Of a stretch of DNA of 64,000 nt, positions 46,701 through 60,600 are shown one piece after another. Under the pieces are notes generated by a model, which ran no database searches, was not told where the DNA came from, and saw only the letters and a list, made by a program, of their open reading frames with translations. The stretch is from the NCBI GenBank assembly GCA_959347315.1, contig OY365806.1, positions 29,494,866 through 29,558,865 on the forward strand, written 5' to 3'. Positions within the stretch are counted from its first letter, which is position 1; each line of letters begins with the position of its first letter. This stretch comes from Bimastos eiseni. Lineage: Eukaryota > Annelida > Clitellata > Crassiclitellata > Lumbricidae. The translations under genes were made by a program, and so were the position numbers.

Positions 46701-49110
46701 AACCATATTAGAACATTTCCATATCGGCTTTATGCATCCTACAGAAAAGTTTATATGACTTGGCTGTAGATTATACTGACTGGGCTCATAGTGATCAGAT
46801 TATGTTAGACCCATTTAGACATGTCTAGATTAGACATTTCTCGACTAGACGATATAAAAATATCTAATATCATGCACGTAGCATACTACACTTACTATAC
46901 TATTTATAGTATAGTAAGTCATAACTGTACTATATCATATACACTATACTATATTACAAGACACTGACACTATGATGCTACACTACACTATCTTATACTC
47001 GACTAAAATGGACTAGATTAGAGTATAAGTTCAGAGACCGGCACTCCAGGATGTCCTTGTTTTCCATCTATTCCTGGCTGACCAGGTGTTCCTAAAAGAT
47101 AAGAGACAAATTCAACCGCTAAACAATACCCATACGTATGTTAATCAACCAATTATAACAAATATTGTTAATGATTATATTCATGATTCTTTGACTGATT
47201 CAACTAAAACCCTGTTTACATCAGGACCTATAAAGTAATTATTGTTTCAACTATTTAGCGAATGATAAGGAAACTAATGTATGAGTAGAAAACACCCATC
47301 CTTTCATTTTCTCTGCGACCCTTACCATATGATGATCTTGACACTAACTAAGTGTATTTATAGCAATCCTGCACATATTTTTATAAAAATCAATTATGCC
47401 TCGAAAATAGCGTGAAGGTATGCTATATAAATGCTCTAAAAAGTTGACCAGATGTTTGTATTGCCAAGTACAACGAGAGATTTTAATAGAGACATTCAAC
47501 ATGTCAGCCATGTTGCTTTATAAATAATACGCCGATGGTTGCTGAGGTATTGAGCAGATTCCAAAGGTTTTATAAAAATATTTTAAAATCAACTCCAAAC
47601 CTCAGAATAAGACTTTAAGAACTTACCAAATGATTCATCAAGAGTTCCAACCTGAAATTAAGTTGTAAATCAAGTAAGTAATTATTCTATTCTTATTTTA
47701 TATTTTAATTATTGATCCTTTCATCATTCTCGGTGTCGTCGTAATCATCGTCGTCGTGGTCGTCATTACCGTTATAATCATTAGATTCTGAAGATTCTGA
47801 ACTTCATACTCTGTTCCACTCATCGCTGTTTTGGTAAGCTCTCGTCGCTGCTGGCCCTGGGGGACCGGGTGGTCCAGGAGGACCGGAGTCTCCTTTGACC
47901 CCTTTGCCTGGAAGACCAGTGGTCCCTGGAAGGCCGACTGGCCCCGTCCGGCCCTGAAATAAATTAGATTCAATCATAAATATTTTTTCACAAAAGACCT
48001 CATATTAATTCAGCAATATTTTTTATTCCAAGTCTAGCTGTTTTTCATACTGAGGGTCTATTATCACTTAAGCGTCAAATTAATTACATGTAGGGCCTAC
48101 ACCTCACGATTAAAGGGGCTGACTACATTGCAGAAATGCTACATAGGCACTGTCAGTCGAATGTCTCTACAAACTAGAGCCAAGTTTTCACAGCCTGGGC
48201 CAATATTCTCAGCCTATATAGCTTGGCACGCCCCAGTAGCTCTCAATAGACCTGACCTCCCTAAACCAGAAATATCCACTTTTCACCTTTCAACTTCGGT
48301 TAGAGATTTGGGAGTTATCCTTGACCAGGAGCTCACATTTACACGTCATATAAACCTCCTCTGTCGCAGTTTATATTATCAGCTTCGACAGTTGAAGGTC
48401 ATTTCCGTAGTAGGTGGAGTAGGGGTGGAGTAGTAGTAGTAGTATAATCATTATTATTAATAATTATAATATTACCAATAATATTGTTATTATTATTATC
48501 ATTATAGTCATTATTATTTTCATTACTATTATTATAATTATCATGCAAAATTATGATTATTATTACAATTATTATTATTATTGTTACTATATTTATTATT
48601 CTTACTATAATAAAATATATTGCTATTGTTATTAAAGTAAAGTGAAGCAAGGTAATGTGAAAATCAAATGCTTTTTCAATGGATATTGTCTGAGAAGGAC
48701 TAACCGGATAGCCTGGAAGGCCAATCTCCCCTGTGATGCCTGGTACTCCCTTAGGACCTGGAGGTCCTGGAGGACCAGGGCGACCATGGCTTCCTTCATC
48801 TCCACCGTCACAATGACTACAACTCTCTCCTGGATCACCCTTATCTCCTTTGACACTCTGTTCGGATTTACATACAGACAAATCAAAATTTAAACAAGTT
48901 AAGGTTCATGTAAAAAGGACTGTTTCTTGGTAACAGTGGACAGTAAAGCTGGCTATATATGTGGTGAATAGTTACTATCAGCTAGTGTATATCTGGTCAT
49001 ACACTCGGTGTGGCTTTTCATCAGAATATTTACAGAATAGGTATAAGCCTACGTGCTCAGTTGATGAGATGTTTCACAATGACATCGTCGATAAAGAGGT
49101 GTGATTAGAA

Positions 49111-49147
<37 letters not shown>

Positions 49148-50473
49148 CTTTAGATTACATCAGATTATATTAAACAGATGTATATTACATGTGATTCAAA
49201 ACGGAATAAATCAGACTATGTGAAACTAAATTAGATTAATGTATACATCAGATTAGATAAGATCAAATCAGCTGAAACAAAAGAAAGCAAAAGACTTACA
49301 GAAACAGAGGGCTGTGAAAGCAAACCAGGAATTCTATTTCCGTTGGCATCAGTGGAGGGTGGGTAGAATAGGGTGCCGGGAGGCCCAGGCGGTCCCACTG
49401 GACCAGGAGAACCCTAAAATAAGCAGCACAATTGACAAATAGCCCTATGAAACTGACTTGAAGCCGTCAAACAATTTTATAACCCTAAGGTTCACTGAGT
49501 TTAGAACTCATGTGCCACACCTACTGCCCATGGGCGTCAATCCCCTCTGAGTGATTGAGGCAAAATCCCCGATCCCAAGTGTCAGGAAAGCAAGATATTC
49601 CCTCCCTTAAGACAAAAAAATATCCACTCCTACGTAAAATTTGAGGCATTTGCCTCCAGACCCCCCCCCCCTATCTGGACGCCCCTGTTACTGCCTAGGC
49701 CCTAGCATGACCAAGATTTAAGTAGTTAACAAAAATGATCGTACAATAATCGTCACAAATAATGTTGTGTGAATTAGCATAATTTTATTATAATTATGGC
49801 AATTTGTACGAGACCATAAGCGACTTTAAAACATATTGAAACGCGCTATTTCTATACACATAACCATATAAATTAATAGACTCATTCATTGATTATTTTA
49901 TTCGCATGCGCCAGACCCGATCAAGGATTGGCGAGGAGTCAGCGTTTATCGTTAGCTATCAGGATCGTGTACTAATTGGCGGTAATTAATCAATGGCATA
50001 CATGCATGTATATAATTATAGTCAATCCACTCCTCAGTCCTCTCTTCATCAGGTACGGGATGTCAAACGAAAAGGTTCGTCCAATTTCCCATTCCTATTG
50101 AATGGCAAGGGCGTAACTTTGGTCTATAGAGAGTCGGAATACCAATGTTGCATCCGTTTCCCCTTCACGACTGTTAAGTAATTGTAACTGATGTCTGTCA
50201 AGTTGAAACACACATTCCCTTTCACAAATTTGTAACAGTTCCGTGTTTGCATTATGTCTAGTAATACTCTATAATAATAATAGCATTAATAATACCAATA
50301 ATAATAATAATAATAATAATAATGAAAATAATAATAATAATATAGCAAAAACAACAACAACAGCAACAATAATAATTACAATAACAGCAACAACGACAAC
50401 AATAATGACAACAACGACAATAAAAATAATAATAATAATAATAATAACAATAATTATAATCATGATTATACCC

Positions 50474-50509
<36 letters not shown>

Positions 50510-53500
50510 TTTTCTGTTCTGAAAATCTTAAATCGGACAAGTCACTTGCCATAATTCCTTTGATTCCAGGTTGTCCGACGCGCCCAGGCAATCCAGGGGG
50601 ACCTGAAGGTCCTACAGAACCTGGCAAACCGCTAGGTCCAACAGTTCCTACATCGCCCTTCTGACCATGATCACCCTGGGTGACAAAAACATTAAGATTT
50701 GATCCTGAGTATAGCAGATAGGGCTCAGAATATGGAGCAGATTTCACCCACTTCAGGTTCTGTATGGTTGTAGCTTAACCCCACTACAGTTCCTGGCGTA
50801 ATTTTATTCCATTACTAGTTTGGGCGCCATTTCAAACCACGTTCATCCCATGTGCGAGCTTATATGGATTCCTGCTTTTGAAGTTTAAGGAGTATAGTTA
50901 TTATTACATTATATCTTCGTTTATTAAACGAGATGACAATCCGCAGCAAATAACATTCATGTTAAAAGAACAGAAGAAAAATGAAAGTTATCAAATAAAA
51001 GTAGCTGATGTACAGGCCTATTAGTCGAGCCATAGTGAGCGTCTTTTTCAAGTGGCGCTTTAGAACCATAGAGACGATAGAGTTAACAATTATTCAACAA
51101 TGTTTCATTATAATAATTTTTGGATTATAAGTTGCACGCTTGCGCAGCTTATTTATTGTATTTTAAACATGTGTTAATTTGAATTTCTATGCAAATTAAA
51201 AGTTGTACTCTTGTGCAGGGCATATTTGCGCGGACTATCTTTGCGACTGAGTAAGTACATTTTAATCTAAAATGTGAAGGGCAAATATTTGAGCATCCCA
51301 CTGAGCAATCATTGTCCATTTTCAGTGTCTCATGAAGAAGTAAAAGAAAAAATACAACTACACAATTGTTATTCTCTCTTTCTGCGCTTTCTCATGGAAT
51401 TTACGGATTATTTGGTATTTGTGAGGGTAAACTGGACCTCTTCACAAACATCTGCAGAATGGAGAAGTTCTCAAAAGTGAGTGCAAAATGAGTTCAACTC
51501 GTCTGCACTAGTTTTCTCAACGAACAGAAGGAGTACAGAAATATTCAAAAAAGTTCTACTCAACGAACAGAAAAGTGCTGAAACTGATCTGAATATGGTT
51601 AACGTCCTATTTAGACACCAATTTGTGCAAGTAGGGTGTAGCTTATTTACGCTCCGCGGAACGTGTGGAATATTATGTCAACCAGTTTTTTTGAGCACTC
51701 ACTTAATGGCTTAATTTGATTAACGTGAAAGCATGTGTGCATGCTCATATTGAAGGTTGTTTGTGTATATGTACGGGCTGGACGCGGGCTGTTATTAACC
51801 GATTCGTGATAAATACCGCGAATCTATCACGCGTTCGTCAGACGCGTACGGGCCACGACGCTAAGGCTTGTAAATTTGTGAATTTAACCATCAACCGAAA
51901 TTATACGAAAAAATTAATTTATATCGGCCGAGGAGGCGCCCCTTAGTCCTTGGTGCCCTGGAGCAATTGCTGCACTTCGCTCCATGGCGCTACGCCACTG
52001 GCTACAAACCACCTGTTTCAATCCAATTTCACCTGCCTCAATATAACCATTGTCGATAGATCGCGCAGGTACTCCTGGAGGTCCAGGTGGCCCAGGAGGC
52101 CCGATCACGCCAATTCCTGTCTCCCCTTTGTCACCCTACAATTAAAGGTGTTAATTAATTATCAACAATACGCCTACACCGTGCAAAAGCTGAGGTTTTT
52201 CGTTTTGCAACGTCGCCATATATTTACGGCACCTGTGACTGATGAACCTTTGGATACCATTCAATACCACAATTTACAACACAAAACCTCCTGAGGTTTT
52301 TGATAGCAATAAATAAATATTCAGATACAACACCACACAGTCAGATACCAAAATCTTTAATAGGTCTCAAGATGGTTCCACATTGTCAAGAATTGCGAAA
52401 TCTGTAACGTATGTTTTCTTTATTAAAACACAACTTAATTCACAACTCTACAGTCATAAACAAAACAGTTCGATGTATAGAAATTTTCAATCACTAGCTG
52501 TCATTCCTCTAAATCTACTCTCCAGCTCTTTTTTCTTCGTTTTCATACACAAACCTCTTAAACACTGACGCAGTGCAATAACACCACAGAAGTTCAAAAC
52601 CCTTTCAAATTACATAGAAAGTTTTATTAACTTCTGATAACTTGAATTGTCTTGCTTCAGATCGGAACATTTTGTGGCATGTAAAAATTTCATGTTCAAA
52701 TGCATAAATGCAATACAATACAAATGCAGAACCAGATTCCGCCTGCATACCTTGATGCCTTGCTGACCCAACGTACCCTGTTCACCTGGGATTCCAGGAA
52801 AACCTGGCACCCCAGCATCTCCCCGATCCCCCTTCAGACCCGGAGGGCCTGGAACGCCTGGACTTCCCTACAAAAGCCAATGTTTAGCCAATAACTTCAG
52901 ATTAGGCTACATTAGATTAGTTCTGGAGTACATTCAGATCTTTACTAGATAAAATTAAGATTAAACTTACATATATATATAGATCTTCATTATATTCAGC
53001 CTAATTTAGATTAAAATTATATAAAATTTAGATTTGATTTAGTCTAGATTTTGATTAGATTTAGATTCAATTTGGTATTAGATATATAAGATTTAGATTA
53101 TATGAAGGTTAGAGATAAGTTAGATTTAAACAACTAGATATTGATTAGAATTTGATCAGAATTCAAATATATTTTTATTAGGATTATATAAGATTTATCT
53201 AACAAATATATTAGATTTAGATCAGATTTAGATCATATTATAATAGAATTAGATAAGATCAAATTTAAATTAAGATTTGCTTCAGAACTGATTTAGCATA
53301 GATCGGATCGAAATAGATTTGATTGGTCCATATTTACATTACAGTTTGGTCAGATTGAAGATTAGATGAGCCTTAGATCAGATTAGAGAAGAAACCAGTA
53401 CCTACCTTTCTCCCTGCGTCTCCCTTCTCGCCGGGTAAGCCTCTGTCTCCCTTACCACCCGGAGGTCCCTTGGGGCCCCCCACTCCCCTCGATCGTATCT

Positions 53501-54629
53501 TAAGAAACTCCTCCGTGTTCAGATCCTTGTCTTCTCCGGACCCTACTTCATCCAGATAGGTTGTTGGGGGCCCAGGCGGCCCTGGCAGACCACGAGGCCC
53601 CATCGAGCCCGGTTGGCCATCGGTTCCGGTATTACCCTTCAGCCCTACTATGCCCGGTATCCCCATATCACCCTTCAACGCAAAACAGTTAACAATATAA
53701 ATTATTTACTTATATTTTTTATATCTATCTGCTTGCCTAACCATCTAATTGCTTTATTTATATATACTTTTATTTATTTTTATGTCTACCTTTAATTTAT
53801 CTATCAACCTACGTACCACCCACCCATTTATTTATTCATCTATATATATATATATATATCCGTCTATATATCCATCTATCTGTCTATCCATTCATCTATC
53901 CGCCCATCCATCCACCTACTTGTCTATCCATCTATCAACAAATCCATCCATCCATCCATCCATCGATTCATCAATCCATCCATTAATCAGTCCATCCACC
54001 AATCCATATATCCATCCGTCTGTCTGTCTATCAATCTGCGTATTTGATTCAATGTCCTTTCAAACCATTATCTGGCTACGTTTTAAACGTTATTACACTG
54101 AGATAGGAGCCCTGACCTTTGACCCTTTCTCTCCAGTTTTTCCGGGCAATCCAGGCACACCTTGAACACCCTAAAAGCAATTGAACACTAGAGATGTCTT
54201 CAGGCATTAAATCTTTCAAGCTATATACATGTACATGTAGTCTTATGCTGGCAAAGCGCGCCGGTATACAGTGCTAGAGCAATACTCGAGTCTGGAGAAT
54301 AATGAGAAAATGTTAAACCTTAAATCTGTCAAGTTAAGGGGTGAATATTCAACATGTCCCTTCAAACCACTGCCTGCCTAACGTTCCTTACCATAGTTAC
54401 TAAAATGGATAAGAGGGATTGGGCTCATTTATCAATTTGCGCGTTCCACCTTCAAGTCTATTGGCGGCATGTCTCTTACTTGTTGATCAGAGTTATATTA
54501 TTGATGTAATAAAAACAAATTAATTTTTGGAACCCCATAGTGACGCCATGTTCTCAGAAAATATAATCTCATCCATACCAAAGCATATACTTTGCCTTAC
54601 AAAAGTTGTTACCTGTTTCCATGAATAGT

Positions 54630-54691
<62 letters not shown>

Positions 54692-57600
54692 GCCGATTTA
54701 TAAGGCGCTGTTAACGCAGCCCTAACCACTACGAGGGCGCCATACAACCTAAACGGAAAGTCAGCGGAGAGGGTAGGCCTTAAAAAGCAGGAACACCTTC
54801 AACATCGTTTTGAAGGAGTCTACTGAGTCGGCCAATCTAACGGTAGATGGGAGACCGTTCCAGCACCGTGGACCAGCGGCCGAGAAAGCACGGTCGCCGA
54901 AACACGACCTCATCCTCCGCACTGAGTCGAAGTCCGGACGCGGAGTAGTGTGTCCCGATGCAAAAACCACGCAAATACTCGGGGGCTAATCCATGAATCG
55001 ATCTGTGAGCAAGCATAGCTTGAAGTCGATGCGGAACAGGAAGCCAGTGCAGAAAGTCACGTAGGAGCGGCGTAACGTGGTCGTATATCTCCGCCTGTTA
55101 CGGACGTGGCGAGCGGCAGCGTTTAACATCGACTGAAGGCAGTCCAACCGGCAAGAAGACTATTGCAGCGACCTACGTGCGAGATGACAAAGGCAGCAAC
55201 GGCTGCCCTCGCGGCCTCGAAAGGCAAGAACCTTATGCAGCTCGTGATGAGATGGATCTGACAAACGTAGTATCCAACCCTCGACGCGACATGGAGTCTC
55301 TTGGACAGATTTGACTCCAGCAGGACGCAGAGATTGCGCACCGAGGTCGAATGCGTTATCGAGGCCCCACGTACGATCAGCGGGCTGGTATCAAGGTGTT
55401 GACACCGTCTGCTAGTAGCGCACCATTGAAAGTCTGTCTTCTCGGGATTAAGTGTGCCTGATAATAGTGTCCCTTACATAATATATATATATATATATAT
55501 ATAGCTGATAGTGTGTCTTATATCACCATACAATATATAATATGTCTTATATCACAATACAAAATGTTTAGAATCGTTAATTAGCTTGGTTCACTATTTC
55601 ACATCTCCTGGATGTTGACCTCATACTGCTTTGGTCTTGGTGTGCGCATGCCATCGGTTGATGTCCTATGCATTAGACACCGTCGCCACAGAAGTTGCTA
55701 ATGACAATTCGTGTTGTAGCTCACATTCCATGCCGTACCATGCCCTACCTTATCTGACCTAACTAGACCTCATCTTACCCACAAATCGTGCACATGAAAA
55801 GATCGCTGACGAAGAAGGTCTTACCGGATGACCAGGTTTCCCTTGAGGCCCAGGAAGACTCGCATGTAAAGCACCGCTGACAGTAGCTGACCCTGTGCAA
55901 ACAGGCAGAAACCAACAATTGACACTGTAACAATATGAGTAAATGGGATGAAATGTATAAACCTTAATATAGCACCATTTTGACGCTATCTATATAAATA
56001 AAGAGAAGATTCTCTGTGTGTGCCTGCCCTTGATATGCATTTGAACAGTTTTTACAGCTATTGACTCTAAACCTTCGCCGTTGGCTCCGGGAAACCTGGG
56101 ACACCCAGTAGAGGGGTTAGTGAACCCGCGCCCGCCGTCTTCCTGCTCTCCAGGGCCAAAAACCTGTCTCAACCCGTCAACGCCGGGTTCCCCAGCTAGT
56201 ATTACATATTGGCTGTATTTAATCTGTAGGTAATGGGTTGGATTTCCTGGCTGATAATGCTGATGATAGCAGCGATGATGTTGATGTCGACGATTTTGAT
56301 GATAAACGTTAATTAATATTAATCATGATTCATGAGGAAGGTAGGCAAAGCTGATGGACACATGCAAATGTCACGTATCGCTTTTGATCAACTATTTGCT
56401 AACGTGCGGAGAATTATGTCAATAATTTCATTCATTCGGACCTCGATTTTTATTCGGAATGTGTTACGGAGTATAATTTTTCTTATTCGCCGGCGTTTTT
56501 AGTGTCTTACCAGTTGTTATTGCGCTTGTTATTCGAAGTCTCGTGATACACAATTGGACTGTTTTTCTGTGAGCGGACTGACGTTTCTGAAGGAAATGTA
56601 CGACGTTGAGTTCCAGTTGGAAAGGGCAATAGTGTTGATGGATAGGCGGCGACCACTCTATATACGGCCGAGAAGTCTCTCCACGAAAAGGTCGACCGCT
56701 GAAGAATGTCGTCAATGTATACAGACCACGTGACGCTTGTTCATTTCTTACTACGAATTGCCTTGACTATTGCTCCTCAATATTACATACTGCTGGCCCT
56801 CAGGGTTGAATTGAGCGCTTGGAGCGGGTTTTGTTGGCGGCTGCGCGATTGATTGATGCATTCCCAGAGCGGATCATGTATCCGAGTCCGACTACAAGTG
56901 GGATGTCCTGCGCTGGTTACCTGCACCACAGCGCATCATATTTTGGATATCATCCTTTACTTGGCTTTGAAATCTGTCCTTTTCATCCACGATTGGGCTG
57001 CAAGAGCACCTCTGAGTTGATATCTTGAAGAGGCACTATATCAAGTCCTTTGGTAGATTGACATAAAACCTATTATAAAGCGTATCAAGAAGACTTCTCA
57101 AATCGTGATATAAACAACTGCGGCTGTCTAACTTACAAAAATGCGTAGATCTAAGTGAATTGTAACATATATAGTCAGAAAACCCGAAGTTGCTATATAA
57201 ATACATAATCATGCATTTAAAACACATATTTTAAAGACACTATATATACCAGGTAGACCGGGAGGGCCTTGCGGTCCAGGAGCACCTGCTGGTCCGGTTG
57301 GGCCAACCTGGCCAGGCGGGCCAACGAATCCAACGCCCTGAAAGTTGATATGATCGAAGTATACATTACAGCTTTGCAGACCGATATAAATGTAAAAGTA
57401 AGGAATAATAATATGATAAAAATGCTAACAATTGTAAAATATATGAAAGTACGATTACAAGAAAAATAAGGCACAGCAATAGGTTCGTTTACATAAAACG
57501 TGAAATAAAGAATTAAAATACAAAAGGAGATATTGAATTGTAGAAATGACATTAGCAAACGTTTGGCATCATCAGCTTAAACACTGGACGACCCGGTATT

Positions 57601-60600
57601 GGTGTATAAGGGCCAGACTCTGTAGGACGATTCTGAAAAAATAAATATGTTTACTATAATTAAATGAATAAATATGTCTATTCTAATTAAATGAATACAA
57701 ACAACGAAAGTGATTAAAAAAACTATCACATATCACCTGGTCTCCCTTGTCACCTTTGACCCCTTGTAGACCTATAGCACCACGAAGGCCTGGTGGACCA
57801 GGATTGCCCAACAGATCCGGGGTTGGGTAGGATGGAAACATGGGTCTGGATGGTCCCATGCCAGGAGGTCCCTGAATACACCAGAATCTGGGTGAGACAG
57901 ACGTATAGTCGACAAACTAAACTGCCACCTTCAATTTTCATATTGATTTGACAAAATTCAATTAAGTCGATTTGAATTGAGTTAAATTGAATTTGAATAA
58001 CTAATTACATGCTGAATTGGACTGATGACAAAAAGAGTGACAATGCTGATAAATTATAAAGGTGGATGACGATGACGGTGGCGATGGTGATGATGACGAT
58101 GATGCTGTTGTTGTTGATGTTGTTGATGATGATAATGATGACGACGATGATGATGAAGACGAAGGCAACGACGACGAGATGACGATGACGATGAGATGAC
58201 GATGACGACGACGACGACGATGATGATGATGATGTTTATCCCACCGGTGCTCCTGGTTCTCCTCTGTCGCCCTTCAATCCGGATTTTCCTTGAAGTCCAG
58301 GTGTACCTTGAACTCCAATTTCTCCATGTTCTCCCTTTTCACCTGAAAATCAATTGATTTGCTCAGGTCAAGTTGCTTACTCATCTTCTGTGATTGACGC
58401 ATTCACTGTCATATGAAAATAATAATCAGCAAACAAAGGAATGAGTAAGTGAATATGTGAAAGTTTTTATGCATATCTGCATATATTATGTCTAAAATCT
58501 TAATACTCTTAATATGGTACCTCTCGTGTACATCAAAAATTGAAGCGATTGCTAAGTGATGTTCAAGTCTATTCAGGAAAACATTTTCTGTATGAGAGCA
58601 ATGCGCAATTGTGCGTTGTTCACATAAGCTGAGAATTCGTCGCTGGTGACTGAACGAATGAATGAGCGAAAGATTGGTTTGTGAAAAAATTAATGAAAAA
58701 GCACTCGTTAGAGTCGACGAGCGAATCAGTTAATTTATAATATGTAAGTCAATCAGTACAGTACAACAAATTAACTAAACAATCAATCAAACCCTTGACT
58801 GGCGTAAGCTGATGATCGGAGGTCCCATGCTTAACCTCACCAGGTGGCCCGGCGGCCCCCTTTTCTCCCTTGGGGCCAGATGGACCTGGACGACCCGGTA
58901 TTGGTGGGTAAGGACCAGATTCTGTAGGACGTTTCTGAAAAATGATCGTAATGAATACACGCTTATTGTATGCATGTGTAAATAAGTGTACGTACATAGC
59001 AATTTAGACTCTGCCTAAATGCTACAAAGACTCAACTGATCTGGTTTGGGACTAGGCGACCGCTTGCCAAACCTGACTTTCGCTATTATTACTGACTGAG
59101 AAATTGCCTGTTTACACGTGCGTGCCTTCTGGTGTCCTTGACCTGGGCGTCACACTTGATTCCTCCCTCACTATTCTATTCTATTCTATTTACGGATTTA
59201 TAAAGCGCCTCTCACAGTACAACCTATTCAGAGGCGCTTCCAGTGCGAAAAACCCCTAGAGAGAAGAAGTCTTAAGAGAACGAGCAGAAACAGTTGTGCT
59301 ACTAGATAAGATTGCAGCACGAGTCACAGCAGGAAGGCCGTCCTCACGTTCACGGAACACATATCTAACCTGACCGGCTCCTGCTATTTTCAACTGAGGC
59401 GACTCAGAGCCATCAGACGATCTGTCTCTTCCTTTGCCTTTTCCACCATCGTTCATGTGTTTGTCTGTTCCCGTCTAGAGTACTGCAGCTCACTTCTAAT
59501 GGGCCTCGTACAACAGCGTCTGTAGCCAATCAAACGCTTTACCTATAGGTTCATAACCCGACTCCCTCGCTTTGTGCATAGTGCATAACCCACATTATGT
59601 GCTCGGAGTCTTGCATATGAACAAAGCATTTGATTCATTGCCTCAGATTAATTTATCTTCCCTCTTCTTTGTTACAATGGTTGCAATTTGATCTTACTTA
59701 CCTCAACTACACAATCATCATCAGTTAGACATCCACTGCCTCCCTGTAAACACCAAAACAGAATTACACAACGTGGTCGCTAGTTTCATCAAATAATTGT
59801 TCCATAATGATGTCAGTCATTCCAGTGACATATTTAGTAGGTAGGTCTATACGTTGATCGCAGATTGGTACACTTAATTAGACTCAGCATCAATAGGTAA
59901 CAATCAATCAATCAATCTTTATGTATCTGATGAGTTTTTCAACAGAGCAGCGTAACAAATGTATCGCCTTAACGATTGATTTTAATTGTGGGGTGATTTT
60001 CTGAGGCACTGATATAGATCTCTGTTGGTTTCGTATATGACGGTCGTGTTATTAAGAAACTGCGTTACATATTATAATTTCTCTGATACCTCTGTGCTAA
60101 ATATAAATGCGTGGTGCGAAACTGCTTTGCCGTTAACCATCGTCAGACTTCGTGACGCACTTTATCCTTTTTATATACCTTGGTCTGGCTAATGGACCAG
60201 CTGTTAGCATATTAAGAAGCCATAATTAGCACCTAATAAAAGGTGAATAAATAAAAGCCGACTAAAAATCTCATTTCCTGCTTCCATTTTTACATTGTTC
60301 CTAATGCAAGGATCATTAAGTCAAGGCGTTTAGCAAGTAAGTAAGTCAATGAGCTAGTGTGCTTATGACAGAGTTGCTGCGCAATTTATTTAGTCCTCAA
60401 GTAAGCTAATGAGTTGTTGTTGTTGTTATAATATTACAAATAAATGCAGGTAAGTGATGCTAACGTCAAAAGGAGCTTCATTGAGTTCACTGCATGCTTT
60501 CGAAGCCCCCTCTGGATCGGCAAAGAATTTCAAGTACTGAATGTCACCCTGAAAATAACAATGAACGCTACATCCATTATCAGTCATCGTCATCATTATC

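Noticed and set aside
48632..48886. Second open frame over the collagen exon at 48705-48857
   Set aside because: Out-of-frame reading; only the frame with Gly-X-Y and consistent splice phases is real. The same holds for the alternative frames at 47698-47973, 57750-57941 and 58787-59002.
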